Below are positions 36,122 to 44,028 of a DNA stretch of 64,000 nucleotides, piece by piece; the first letter of the stretch is position 1, and each line of letters opens with the position of its first letter. Source of the stretch: Streptomyces sp. Y2F8-2 (GTDB taxonomy: Bacteria; Actinomycetota; Actinomycetes; Streptomycetales; Streptomycetaceae). Under the pieces are notes generated by a model, which did not search any database, had not been told where the DNA came from, and saw only the letters and a list, made by a program, of their open reading frames with translations. The translations under genes were made by a program, and so were the position numbers. The stretch lies in assembly GCF_014905555.1 (NCBI RefSeq), contig NZ_BNGS01000007.1, positions 428,495-492,494 of the forward strand. Direction: 5' to 3'.

Positions 36122-36566
36122 GGGATTGCTCCTTACTCAAGGGGAAAGCTCAAGGGGGAAAGCGCGCTGGGAGCCGCTCAGATCCCGGATGGGTGGCTGT
36201 TTCGAACTGGCTGGGGCGATCGGGAACCTGCCGGCCTTGCCGTTGCTGGACGAGGCGCGGCTGGTGCCGATGCCGCGGGCGGCGAGGGAGGGAAGGGCGG
36301 CGAGGGCAGCCAGGCCGCCTGCTCCGCGCAGAAGCGCTCGCCGGCCGATCTGCGGGCGACGTCCTGAACCCAGGTCTGGGCAGGGGTGGCGCGGATGCGG
36401 TCCTCGGCACGGCGCACGGTGGGTGGCGCAGTTCCAGTGCGGCGATCGGGGCATGCTCGACTCGTGGTCGATCGGTGATCCTGCAATCGGCGGTCGCCCG
36501 AGGAGAAGGCGAGACGGAGAACAGGTCGTTCAGCCCATTGCTGGTGGTGATGCCCAGCAGGGATGT
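36122..36566. other. 445-bp gap with a possible decayed lipoprotein signal
   Basis: On the minus strand a frame reads GRRALLRGAGGLAALAALPS followed by LAARGIGTS. This resembles the twin-arginine/lipoprotein leader of a polyamine-type binding protein, with Arg where the lipidated Cys would be. Codon bias is weak and no mature domain follows. It may be a relic or chance. The promoter of the transporter operon should also be here. Confidence 0.3.
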
Positions 36567-37310
36567 TCAGAAAGCGGTGTACCCGCCGTCGACGGTCAGG
36601 ACCGATCCGGTCACGTACGACGACTCCGACGAGGCGAAGAAGAGCACCGCGTCAGCGACCTCTTCGGGGGTGGCGAGGCGTTGGAGCGGGATCTGGCTCT
36701 CGCGCTCGCGGCGGTAGCCCTCGGGGTCGGGCCTGCGCTGGAACGCCGCTTCGATGATCGGGGTGGCGGTCAGGCCCGGAGCGACGACGTTGACACGGAT
36801 GTTGCGGGGGGCCCATTCGATCGCCGCACCCTTGGCGAGCATGATGAGGCCCCCCTTGGCGGCGGAGTACAGGACCTCTCCGGGCTTGCCGACCATGCCG
36901 AGCCGGGAACTGACGCAGACGAACGATCCTCCTGCCTCGGGCACCAGCGACGCGAAGTGCTTCATCACCAGGAACGCGCTGAGCAGGTTGCTGTCGAGCA
37001 CGTTCTTCGCGTCGTCGTAGGCCATCTCGGTGAGCGGGCTGCTGGCCTGCAGGCCGTGGTTGAGGACGACGACGTCGACGGTGCCGAAGGACTCGGCGGC
37101 CTGCTTGGCCAGGTGCTCGACGAACGCCTCGTCATTGAGGTCTCCAGGAACATACAGGTCGTCGGGCTCAGCGCTGTCGAGCCGCTCCCTGCGGCCGGTG
37201 AGCAGCAGCCGCGCGCCCTCCCGGCGGAAGTGGGAGCTCACCGCCTGCCCGATTCCACTGCTGGCACCGGTCACCAGGGCGGCGACGTTCTTGAGTCTCA
37301 TGTCAGACAT
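36567..37310 (-). CDS. SDR-family NAD(P)-dependent dehydrogenase
   Basis: 247 aa. Cofactor loop TGASSGIGQAV (residues about 14-24), NHGL, and the catalytic Ser-Tyr-Lys set in CVSSRLGMVGKPGEVLYSAA and KGG are complete. The C-terminus SSYVTGSVLTVDGGYTAF is the standard SDR end. An Arg rather than Asp after beta-2 (LTGRRERLD) suggests NADPH preference. It lies 64 bp downstream of the PLP-enzyme gene and probably oxidises or reduces a hydroxy/oxo intermediate of the same pathway. Confidence 0.88.
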   Translation of the reverse strand: MSDMRLKNVAALVTGASSGIGQAVSSHFRREGARLLLTGRRERLDSAEPDDLYVPGDLNDEAFVEHLAKQAAESFGTVDVVVLNHGLQASSPLTEMAYDDAKNVLDSNLLSAFLVMKHFASLVPEAGGSFVCVSSRLGMVGKPGEVLYSAAKGGLIMLAKGAAIEWAPRNIRVNVVAPGLTATPIIEAAFQRRPDPEGYRRERESQIPLQRLATPEEVADAVLFFASSESSYVTGSVLTVDGGYTAF

Positions 37311-37374
37311 TCCTTTACCGGGGGGAGGTCGGTCGGGCTGCGCTCGACCAGGGGGCGTCTCGGCCCGGGGCCGG

Positions 37375-38481
37375 TCAGTTGAGGAATCCGCGGGCGTCGA
37401 CCGGCCAGCGCTGCAGCGACGTGCCCGTGCTGTCGGTGACGATCAGTTCCTCGAAACCGAGGACGACCGGGCATACGTGGTTGGGCACCACCGGTACGAC
37501 GGTGCCGACGCTGGGGCGGAACTCGCCGTCCGGCAGCGGGAGGAACCCGTGGTACTCGTTGAGCTTGGCCAGGACTGCCTTGGTTCCGGCGATGCCGCCG
37601 TAGCCGAGCTCGGGGCTGCCTTCACGGCTGAGGGCTTTGGTGCCCACATCGAGAATGACCTGGTCCGGGACCCAGTCGCTGACCACGGTGCCGGCGACGA
37701 ACAGCGCGATCTGGTCGTCCGTGCAGGCGCCCAGCCGGGCGTTGTTCAGATCTCCGAAGACGTACTCGCCGGGACGGATCTCGGTGATCACGCTGCTGGC
37801 GGAGAACTCGAGGGTGGGAGTGGAGCCGGCGCTGACCACCTCAGCGGTGACCCCGACGTCGGCGAGGCTGCGTACCGCGGTGACAAGCGCGGTCTCCTGG
37901 TCCTGCGCGGCACGCCGGCGAGCGTCCCGGCCGGAGCTGCCGTGACCCGGATAGGTGAAGACGCCCACCGGCACCAGACCGCGCTTGCGGGCGGCGATCG
38001 CGAGGTCGCCCGCAGCCTCGGGCGGCGCCCCGGAACGACGGGCGCCGCAGTCGACCTCGATCACGACCTGCAGCCGGTCGGGTTCGTTTCCCATCGCGTC
38101 GGCGAGGGCCTCGATTGCCGCTGCGTTGTCGACGCCGACCCGCAGCCGGGCGGACTCGGCGAGCCGGCGGATCCGGGGCTTCTTCGTTCCCGCGGGCCAG
38201 ATCGGGTAGGCGAGGAAGATGTCGTCGAACCCGGCCGCGGCGAAGACCTCGGCCTCACCGACATTGCCCGCGGTGATCCCGGCCGCGCCGGCCTCGATCT
38301 GACGCCGCCCGATCTCCACGCACTTGTGCGTCTTGACGTGCGGCCTGACCTTGAGGTTGTGCTGGTTGGCGAAGGCCTGTATGCGGTCGATGTTGCCTTG
38401 CATGACATCGACCAGCACGATCGGCGCGGGGGTGTCGATCCGCTCGCCCAGAGCGTCGAGTGCTCGTTGCAACCGGTTCAC
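37375..38481 (-). CDS. D-serine/3-hydroxyaspartate dehydratase-like PLP enzyme (fold-type III)
   Basis: 368 aa from the GTG at 38481 with AAGGGAGG upstream. The alanine-racemase-fold barrel begins with IVLVDVMQGNIDRIQAFANQ and NLKVRPHVKTHKCVEIGRRQ, where the first Lys of VKTHK is the PLP lysine. Further on are GVFTYPGHGSS and the C-terminal metal site NHVC (His335, Cys337). His-x-Cys is, from memory, the pattern of D-serine and D-threo-3-hydroxyaspartate dehydratases, while D-threonine aldolases have His-x-Asp; so dehydration giving an enamine and then an oxo acid plus ammonia is favoured over aldol cleavage. The substrate is not known. Confidence 0.8.
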   Translation of the reverse strand: MNRLQRALDALGERIDTPAPIVLVDVMQGNIDRIQAFANQHNLKVRPHVKTHKCVEIGRRQIEAGAAGITAGNVGEAEVFAAAGFDDIFLAYPIWPAGTKKPRIRRLAESARLRVGVDNAAAIEALADAMGNEPDRLQVVIEVDCGARRSGAPPEAAGDLAIAARKRGLVPVGVFTYPGHGSSGRDARRRAAQDQETALVTAVRSLADVGVTAEVVSAGSTPTLEFSASSVITEIRPGEYVFGDLNNARLGACTDDQIALFVAGTVVSDWVPDQVILDVGTKALSREGSPELGYGGIAGTKAVLAKLNEYHGFLPLPDGEFRPSVGTVVPVVPNHVCPVVLGFEELIVTDSTGTSLQRWPVDARGFLN

Positions 38482-38604
38482 GCTGCCCTCCCTTGGTTCT
38501 GTCTGGTGGTGATCGAGGGTCGCGGGTGCTGACTCCCTCGGATGCCGGACGTGCGCGGCCCGCGACATCGCGCGCGCTCGCGCCACACCGCCGTCGTGTC
38601 CGCC

Positions 38605-39069
38605 CTACAGAGCGGTGCAGACCATCTGGATCTCGACCGGGCTGTTGAGCGGTAGCCCGGCGACACCGATCGCGGTGCGAGCGTTCCGTCCGTTCTCGCC
38701 CAACACCTCGATGAGCAGTTCACTGGCCGCGTTGGCGACGTTCGACTGCTCACCGAAGTCCGGCGTACTGGCCACGAAGACCAGCATTTGCACGATCCGG
38801 ACCCGGTCCAGATCTCCCACCGCCTGCACAGCGGCGGCGAGGCAGTTGAGCGCGGCATGGCGCGCGAACTCCCGCGCCGTCTCCAGCCCGACCTCCCGGC
38901 CGACGGTGCCCTGCCCCAGCAACTCACCGTCTTTGTAGGGCAGTTGGCCCGAAATGTAGATGTTGGAGCCCACCGTCCGGTGGTGCACGTAGTACGGGTT
39001 ACTACGGATATCGGGAAGGTCCAGCCCCAAGGCCCGGAGCCGATCGGAAGCCGCACCGGTGTTCACCAT
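38605..39069 (-). CDS. Rid (YjgF/YER057c) family protein, non-canonical subgroup
   Basis: About 154 aa from ATG at 39069; GTG at 39078 or 39090 is possible, with no strong RBS for any. The Rid core is clear: YISGQLPYKDGELLGQGTVG, RHAALNCLAAAVQAVGDLDR, VQMLVFVASTPDF and RTAIGVAGLPLNSPVEIQMV. In RidA the Arg before Leu-Pro (Arg105 in E. coli) grips imine substrates; here the position is Gly (GLP), as in the uncharacterised YjgF-like subgroup. The gene starts the Rid-PLP-SDR operon just downstream of two operator copies. Confidence 0.85.
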   Translation of the reverse strand: MVNTGAASDRLRALGLDLPDIRSNPYYVHHRTVGSNIYISGQLPYKDGELLGQGTVGREVGLETAREFARHAALNCLAAAVQAVGDLDRVRIVQMLVFVASTPDFGEQSNVANAASELLIEVLGENGRNARTAIGVAGLPLNSPVEIQMVCTAL

Positions 39070-39241
39070 GGAAGTCACGGGCCGGCTCACTGCGCCACCG
39101 CCGCGGACGGCACGGGGCGCGACCCCTCGCAGCGGGCCACGAGAACCCGCTTCGTACGAATCTTGATCATGTGTACTCGGTCCTCCGCTCGAGTAAACAG
39201 TGGAGGCGAAACGCCGCATGATGACTTGAAACAAACATCTA

Positions 39242-39286
39242 TTGTCGTTTGTCGACCATATGGCTTGTCGTTTGTCGACCATATGG
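39242..39286. promoter_or_regulatory. Tandem operator upstream of the Rid-PLP-SDR operon
   Basis: A perfect 22-bp direct repeat, 39242-39263 and 39265-39286, each beginning ttgtcgtttgtcgaccata. The core TTGTCGACCA fits the TNGTNNNACNA shape of FadR/FCD-type GntR operators. Similar sites occur in front of the GntR gene and the HAD gene. Confidence 0.75.
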
Positions 39287-39530
39287 GGGCCGATCGAGCA
39301 CTGTCAATACAAACTTCAGCCTCGAGCACGGCGTACCTGGCCTACCGCGGGACCGGCCCCGCCAGGCACGAAAGCCGCTGTCAACGGCTTGATCGAGCCT
39401 CACCGACGCGTCGCCCACGGCTTCAGGAAACCGTGCCGACCAGCGGTTACGCACTCCTCGTCGGCGGCGGCCGACTTACCCCGAACCTTCAAGCACAACG
39501 CGCCGCACCTGGCACCTCGACGAACTCGGC

Positions 39531-39601
39531 GGCATCGGCGCATTGGCGCGTGGCATCGGCGCATTGGCCTGGTCGCGGTGCACTGGCCTGGTTGCGGTGC
39601 G
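39531..39601. repeat. Short direct repeats beside the transposase relic
   Basis: ggcatcggcgcattggc occurs at 39531-39547 and again at 39552-39568; ctggtcgcggtgca (39569-39582) is nearly repeated at 39588-39601. The surrounding DNA, roughly 39300-39730, has no supported gene. Confidence 0.7.
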
Positions 39602-39730
39602 CGATCGAGTCCGTCGGTGTGTGCGAGGCCTCGGTGCGTGCGGGGGCCACTGACCGGAGGGAGCCCGACCGATCGTGGCAAGAATGGGAGGCACCCGGGA
39701 CTCCGCGCAGCCGCACCATCCGGGTTCGCG

Positions 39731-39990
39731 AAGATCCAGGTGCTGGCACTGGTGGAGTGCGGGACCCATGCATGGGTGGTCGCGGTGCGCCAGCGAGCAG
39801 AAACCCGCCGGCCGTCTGCTGGGGGCTCTGTCGGCGGGCACGCTGCTGCCGGCAGACCGGGAGTTCTTCGGGTTCCCGCCGTGACTCGAAGCCACCGCGA
39901 CGGGCGCCGACCTGCTGTGGCAGGTCAACAGCGCCGCGGTGCTGCCGGTGCGCTCAATCCTGGAAGACGTCCCTTACCTCGCCCACTGGC
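39731..39990 (+). pseudogene. IS4-family transposase relic (DDE domain fragments)
   Basis: Pieces in several frames together give a transposase core: KIQVLALVECGTHAWVVA, then LLGALSAGTLLPADREFFGF, then LEATATGADLLWQVNSAAVL with PVRSILEDVPYLAHW. The order and spacing match Streptomyces IS4-type transposases (CGTHA...LL.aL..GtLLLADRgFfgf...TGAdLLWr). Frameshifts and loss of both ends show it is dead. No terminal inverted repeats could be defined. It sits between the Rid operon and the GntR gene. Confidence 0.7.
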
Positions 39991-40167
39991 CCCGCAGCGT
40001 AAACGCCCGTCGCCCCTTACCCGTCGCACCGTGCGGCGACCGGCAGCCCCACCCGAGATCCACTACAAGCTCACGTTGAAACAATGCGGGCTCCTCGGCT
40101 TCCCGTCATGGGTCTGCAACGTCACGGTGGCGAGCGGGCTTGGAGACTTCACGCACGCGGCATGGCC

Positions 40168-40854
40168 TCATGCATGCCGGGGCGTGCGTTCCCCCTGGTC
40201 TCCCGTCTGGCCCCGCAGTCCCATGGGGAAATGAGCAGCCAGTTCCTGGCGGAACGCGTCGGTGTCGCCTTCCAGGGCAACCGCAGCCAACCTCTCGTGC
40301 TCGACGACCAATTGATGTGGGTCGTCGCTGTAAGTGCGGTGATCGACGCTGAGGTGGAGGCGCAGCTTGGTCTCCCAGCCATTCCAAAGACTCTGCAGGA
40401 CGCCGTGCTCCGAGAGGTCGTAGAAGAGCCTGTGGAAGCGAAGGTGCGCGTCGATGCCGGCGGGGATGTCGTCCTTCTCAATTGCCCGGCGGAGATCCTC
40501 GACGGTTTGCAGCAACCGCGGCCGCTCAGGACCGCGTAGTGCTTCGGCCGACAGCTCGGCGGCGTACGGCTCGACACGTAGCCGGACCGAGTCGATCTCG
40601 GCGACCTCACGAGCGCTCACCTCTACGACGAACGCCCCACGGTAGGGGATCTTTACGACGAGCCCTTCCTCCTCCAGCTTGGTCAGCGCCTCGCGCAGCG
40701 GGGAACGGCTGATCCCGAGATCCGCGGCGATGTGCGCCTCGCGCAGCTGGCCACCTGGAGGTACGGTCCCGTCGAGGATGGCGGCACGCAGTGTGCGATA
40801 GACGCCGTCCGGCGTCGTCGTCCGCTGCTCCAGCCATTCGAATTTGTGATCCAC
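40168..40854 (-). CDS. GntR-family transcriptional regulator, FCD subfamily
   Basis: 228 aa, GTG start. The winged HTH is DGVYRTLRAAILDGTVPPGG with ADLGISRSPLREALTKLEEE (residues about 16-66). The FCD ligand domain follows: EIDSVRLRVEPYAAELSAEA, the metal-binding Asp/His pattern DAHLRFHRLFYDLS and the later SVDHRTYSDDPHQLVVEHER. FCD regulators usually repress catabolic genes and release DNA on binding a carboxylate or amino-acid metabolite. It has its own copy of the operator upstream, so autoregulation is likely, and probably controls the flanking Rid and HAD transcription units. Confidence 0.92.
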   Translation of the reverse strand: MDHKFEWLEQRTTTPDGVYRTLRAAILDGTVPPGGQLREAHIAADLGISRSPLREALTKLEEEGLVVKIPYRGAFVVEVSAREVAEIDSVRLRVEPYAAELSAEALRGPERPRLLQTVEDLRRAIEKDDIPAGIDAHLRFHRLFYDLSEHGVLQSLWNGWETKLRLHLSVDHRTYSDDPHQLVVEHERLAAVALEGDTDAFRQELAAHFPMGLRGQTGDQGERTPRHA

Positions 40855-40884
40855 CCGTCACGCTCCCTTGGCCCCTGCGACCAT

Positions 40885-40903
40885 TTGTCGTTTGTCGACT
40901 ATA
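40885..40903. promoter_or_regulatory. Operator copy upstream of the GntR gene
   Basis: ttgtcgtttgtcgactata, 18 of 19 bases identical to the sites at 39242 and 39265. It lies about 31-49 bp upstream of the GTG start at 40854, a position suited to autorepression. Confidence 0.75.
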
Positions 40904-41135
40904 CTCCTGATCTTTCATCGACACCTCAAGTCGGCTGTCTGCCGACTGCCCCCGCCCTCACAGCCGTGCCTCCTTCCGGATCACGGGCCGCGGTGACAGG
41001 TGAGCGTCGGCCGGGCCCAGCCCGGGGATCACACCGCCACCGGCGCCCTGCTGACCGGGCCCGTGCGAGGTGGAGGTCCCCGCCGGTTCGAAGGAACGCC
41101 GGCTGCCCATTGAACTCGTTGACAGTCACGCTCAG

Positions 41136-41175
41136 TATGGTCGACAATCGACTATCACTGGTCGACAATCGTCCA
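41136..41175. promoter_or_regulatory. Two inverted operator copies upstream of the HAD gene
   Basis: tatggtcgacaatcgacta at 41136-41154 is the reverse complement of the other sites with three mismatches in 19; a second, ctggtcgacaatcg, follows at 41158-41171. They lie 45-80 bp upstream of the GTG at 41216. Confidence 0.7.
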
Positions 41176-41215
41176 GAGCGGCTCACGCCGCTCGACTGAA
41201 GCACTAGGAGGACTC

Positions 41216-41896
41216 GTGGGATTCGACGTCAGGCCCAAGTTCGTGACGTTCGACATGAACGGAACGCTGAGCAAGTTCAGCATCAACGACGCGATCCGGG
41301 AGGTCCTGGGCGACCGACTGCCGGACGAGGTCGCCGATGACTACCTGCAGATCTGCAAGGCGTACCGGATCGACGAGTGCACAGGCGCGTACCAGCCGTT
41401 CCACCAGGTCGTCGCTCATTCCATGGAACGCGCCTCGCACAGGGTCGGTCTGAAGTACCGCGAGGACGACGCGCGAGCGGTGTACGAGACCATCCCCACC
41501 TGGGGCCCGCACCCCGGTGTCACCGAGGCATTGAACCGCCTGGCTGAGGAAGTCCCGCTCGTCATCATCACGAACAGCGACACCGCGCACGCCGTGCGCC
41601 TGGCGGAGAACCTCAAGGCCCCGTTCGAAGTCGTCATCAGCGCCGAGGAGATGGGCGTCTACAAGCCACGACTCCGAGCGTTCGAGTACACGTTCGACAA
41701 GCTCGGCGTGACACCCGACGAGCTCGTGCACGTCTCCGCGAGCCCGATGTATGACCTGCGATCCGCGGCCACCCTGGGCATCAAGAACAAGGTGTACGTC
41801 GACCGCGGCTTCGAACACGACGAGTACTGGCTCGGCTACGAGCGCATCACCGACATCGCCGACCTCCCGGTCCTCTTCGGCCTCCCGCGCCCCTGA
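41216..41896 (+). CDS. HAD-superfamily hydrolase, L-2-haloacid dehalogenase-like
   Basis: 226 aa; GTG start with a perfect AGGAGG. Motif I is FDMNGTL with the nucleophile Asp13, motif II TNSD, motif III Lys in MGVYKPRLRAFEYTFDKLGV, and ASPMYDLRSAATLGIKN stands where type-II haloacid dehalogenases have the Ser-Asn-x-x-Asp loop. The second acidic residue of phosphatase-type HADs (DxD) is Asn15 here, which favours a dehalogenase-like or other hydrolase over a phosphatase. The gene carries two operator copies and so probably belongs to the Rid/PLP regulon. Confidence 0.85.
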   Translation: MGFDVRPKFVTFDMNGTLSKFSINDAIREVLGDRLPDEVADDYLQICKAYRIDECTGAYQPFHQVVAHSMERASHRVGLKYREDDARAVYETIPTWGPHPGVTEALNRLAEEVPLVIITNSDTAHAVRLAENLKAPFEVVISAEEMGVYKPRLRAFEYTFDKLGVTPDELVHVSASPMYDLRSAATLGIKNKVYVDRGFEHDEYWLGYERITDIADLPVLFGLPRP

Positions 41897-41918
41897 CGCC
41901 TGAGCGGAGAACTGAGGA

Positions 41919-42338
41919 CTGGAGCTACCCGTCCTCGCCGGCAACGCGTACTTCGTGCACCACCGGGCGGTGGTCTCAGGCATCCACATCTCGGGCCGAC
42001 TGCCTGTCAGGGACGGTGAGCTGCTGGGTCAGGGCGTTGTCGGCCGGGACGTCGACACTGGAGACCGCGAAGGTGCTCGCGCGCCATGCCGCGCTCAACT
42101 GCCTCGCCGCCGCTGTGCAGGCGGTGGGCGATCCGGACCGGGTCCGGATCGTGCCGATGCTGGTCTTCGTGGCCGGCACGCCGGTCTTCGCTCTGCAGTC
42201 GCAGGTCGCCAACGCGGCCACGAACTGCTCATCGAGGTGCTGGGCGAGAACGGAAGGCACACCCACACCGCGATCGGTGTCGCCGGGCTACCCCTCAACA
42301 CCCCTGTCGGGATCCCGATGATCCGCACTGCGGTGTAG
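41919..42338 (+). pseudogene. Decayed second copy of the Rid-family gene
   Basis: Read in pieces it parallels the intact Rid protein: LAGNAYFVHHRAVVSGIHIS, GRLPVRDGELLGQGVVGRDV, then after a shift near 42055 LETAKVLARHAALNCLAAAV and DRVRIVPMLVFVAGTPVF, and after a second shift near 42225 ELLIEVLGENGRHTHTAIGV to a TAG at 42338. The N-terminal ~20 codons are missing. Orientation is opposite to the intact copy at 38605-39069. Confidence 0.85.
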
Positions 42339-42366
42339 CGGCGAACCAGTCATGAGGAGTTCATCT

Positions 42367-42560
42367 GTGAACCGGCTCCAACAGGCACTCGACACCCTCG
42401 TCGTGCGAATGACATCCGGCGCCGATCGTGCTGGCCGACGTGATGCAGGACAACATCGACCGTACGCAGGGCTTCGCCGCACCGCCCTCTTCCTCGCCTC
42501 GTCGGAGTCCTCGTACCTCACCGGGGCATCCCTCCCCGTCGACGGCGGCTGCACCGCCTT
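42367..42560 (+). pseudogene. Chimeric relic: start of the PLP enzyme joined to the end of the SDR gene
   Basis: After a retained RBS (GAGGAG) the DNA encodes VNRLQQALDTLVVRMTS, and in a shifted frame APIVLADVMQDNIDRTQGFA, matching the first ~35 residues of the intact PLP enzyme (VNRLQRALDALGERIDTPAP...). It then switches directly to ALFLASSESSYLTGASLPVD with GGCTAF, matching the last ~28 residues of the intact SDR. Everything between has been deleted. It follows the Rid relic in the same order as in the intact operon. Confidence 0.85.
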
Positions 42561-42605
42561 CCAGCACTGGCCCACACGGTTCCCAGAGACAGTAGAAGGA
42601 CACGT

Positions 42606-44009
42606 ATGAACGCCCTTGGGGCACTACCCCGAAACGGAGAGCTCGGCTTCTGGATGGCCGGACTGGCCGACAACAGGCCGTCATTCCCCCGCTTCACCGG
42701 CCAGGACTCGGTCGACGTGGCCATTGTCGGCGGCGGCTACACCGGCCTCTGGGCGGCGTACTTCGCCAAGAAGCTCGAACCGTCGCTCTCGGTCGCCGTC
42801 TTCGAGGCCGAACAGGTGGGCTACGGCGCATCAGGACGCAACGGTGGCTGGCTCTCGGCGATGCCCCCAGGGAACCGTGCCACCTTCGCCCGCGCCGGGG
42901 GAGGGCTGGAAGCCAGCCGGGCACTGCAGCAGGAATTCGTCGCCGGCGTCGACGCGGTCCTGGACATCCTCCGGGCCGAGGGCATCGATGCCGATCAGCA
43001 CAAGGGCGGCGCTCTCGTCGCCGCCCACACGCAGGCGGGGCTGGGCCGGCTTGTCGCCAGGCGTGATGCCGACCTGAAGTACGGGCTGACCGAGGACGAA
43101 ATCCAGATGCTCGACCGGGACGAGTTCCGGAGCCGGATCAACATCTCCACCGTCCACGGCGGGCTCTTCTACAAGCACTGCGCGCGGCTCCACCCCGCGA
43201 AACTCGTCTACGGCCTTGCCGACACTCTGACCTCCATGGGGGTCAGGATCTTCGAGGGCAGCCGAGTGGACAGTGTCGAGGGCAAGATGCTCACCTTGGC
43301 CAACGGACGTGTCACCGCGGCGAAGACGTTCATCTGCACCGAAGGCTATTCCGGACAGCTGCTTGGCAGCCGGACCCTGATCCCTGTCAATTCCTCGTTG
43401 ATCGTGACCAAGCCCCTGTCGGAGGAGGCATGGCAGCAGATCGGCTGGGACGGGCTGCAGTGCCTCAGCGACTCCGCGCACACGTTCATCTACGCCCAGC
43501 GGACGTCGGACGGCCGTATCGCCATGGGGGGCCGCGGTGTCCCCTACCGCTTCGGGTCCGGCACAGGGGGAGCCGGTGCGACCGCCCAGTCCACCATCGA
43601 CCTGATCTCGCACAAGCTCAGTTCCTTCTTCCCGGGGATCCCCTTCGAGGTGGACCACGCCTGGTCGGGAGTCCTGGGCGTCACGCGTGACTGGAACGGC
43701 GGCGTGCACTGGGACCCGGTATCCGGGGTCGGATCGTCCACCGGCTACGCGGGACACGGCGTCACGTCGGCCTACGTCGGCGGCAGGACTCTAGTGGAGC
43801 TCGCCTTCGAGAAGGAGACCGAACGGACCACCCTTCCCTGGGTCGGCTACCGGGCACGGAAGTGGGAACCGGAACCCATCCGCTGGCTGGGCGTACACGC
43901 CATGTACCGGCTCTTCGGTATTGCCGACCAGTGGGAAGAGCGCAGGCGTTCCAGCAAGACCTCACTCCTGGCCAGATTCGGCAGCAGACTCGCCGGACTT
44001 CACGAGTAA
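42606..44009 (+). CDS. FAD-dependent amine/amino-acid oxidoreductase (DAO fold, PuuB-like)
   Basis: 467 aa. The FAD-binding GGGYTGLWAAYFAKKLEPSL (residues about 42-61) and GYGASGRNGGWLSAMPPGNR are those of the gamma-glutamylputrescine-oxidase/sarcosine-oxidase-like branch; the C-terminal STGYAGHGVTSAYVGGRTLV closes the FAD site. It oxidises an amine or N-substituted amino acid to an imine with hydrogen peroxide. It starts 46 bp after the chimeric relic and is followed 20 bp later by a second oxidase gene. The substrate is unknown. Confidence 0.85.
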   Translation: MNALGALPRNGELGFWMAGLADNRPSFPRFTGQDSVDVAIVGGGYTGLWAAYFAKKLEPSLSVAVFEAEQVGYGASGRNGGWLSAMPPGNRATFARAGGGLEASRALQQEFVAGVDAVLDILRAEGIDADQHKGGALVAAHTQAGLGRLVARRDADLKYGLTEDEIQMLDRDEFRSRINISTVHGGLFYKHCARLHPAKLVYGLADTLTSMGVRIFEGSRVDSVEGKMLTLANGRVTAAKTFICTEGYSGQLLGSRTLIPVNSSLIVTKPLSEEAWQQIGWDGLQCLSDSAHTFIYAQRTSDGRIAMGGRGVPYRFGSGTGGAGATAQSTIDLISHKLSSFFPGIPFEVDHAWSGVLGVTRDWNGGVHWDPVSGVGSSTGYAGHGVTSAYVGGRTLVELAFEKETERTTLPWVGYRARKWEPEPIRWLGVHAMYRLFGIADQWEERRRSSKTSLLARFGSRLAGLHE

Positions 44010-44028
44010 AGGAAAGGCAACTGGTCTC

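Noticed and set aside
42352..42609. A genuine 85-residue protein at the chimeric relic
   Set aside because: It is composed of the start of the PLP enzyme, an out-of-frame segment and the end of the SDR, so it is a deletion product rather than a gene.
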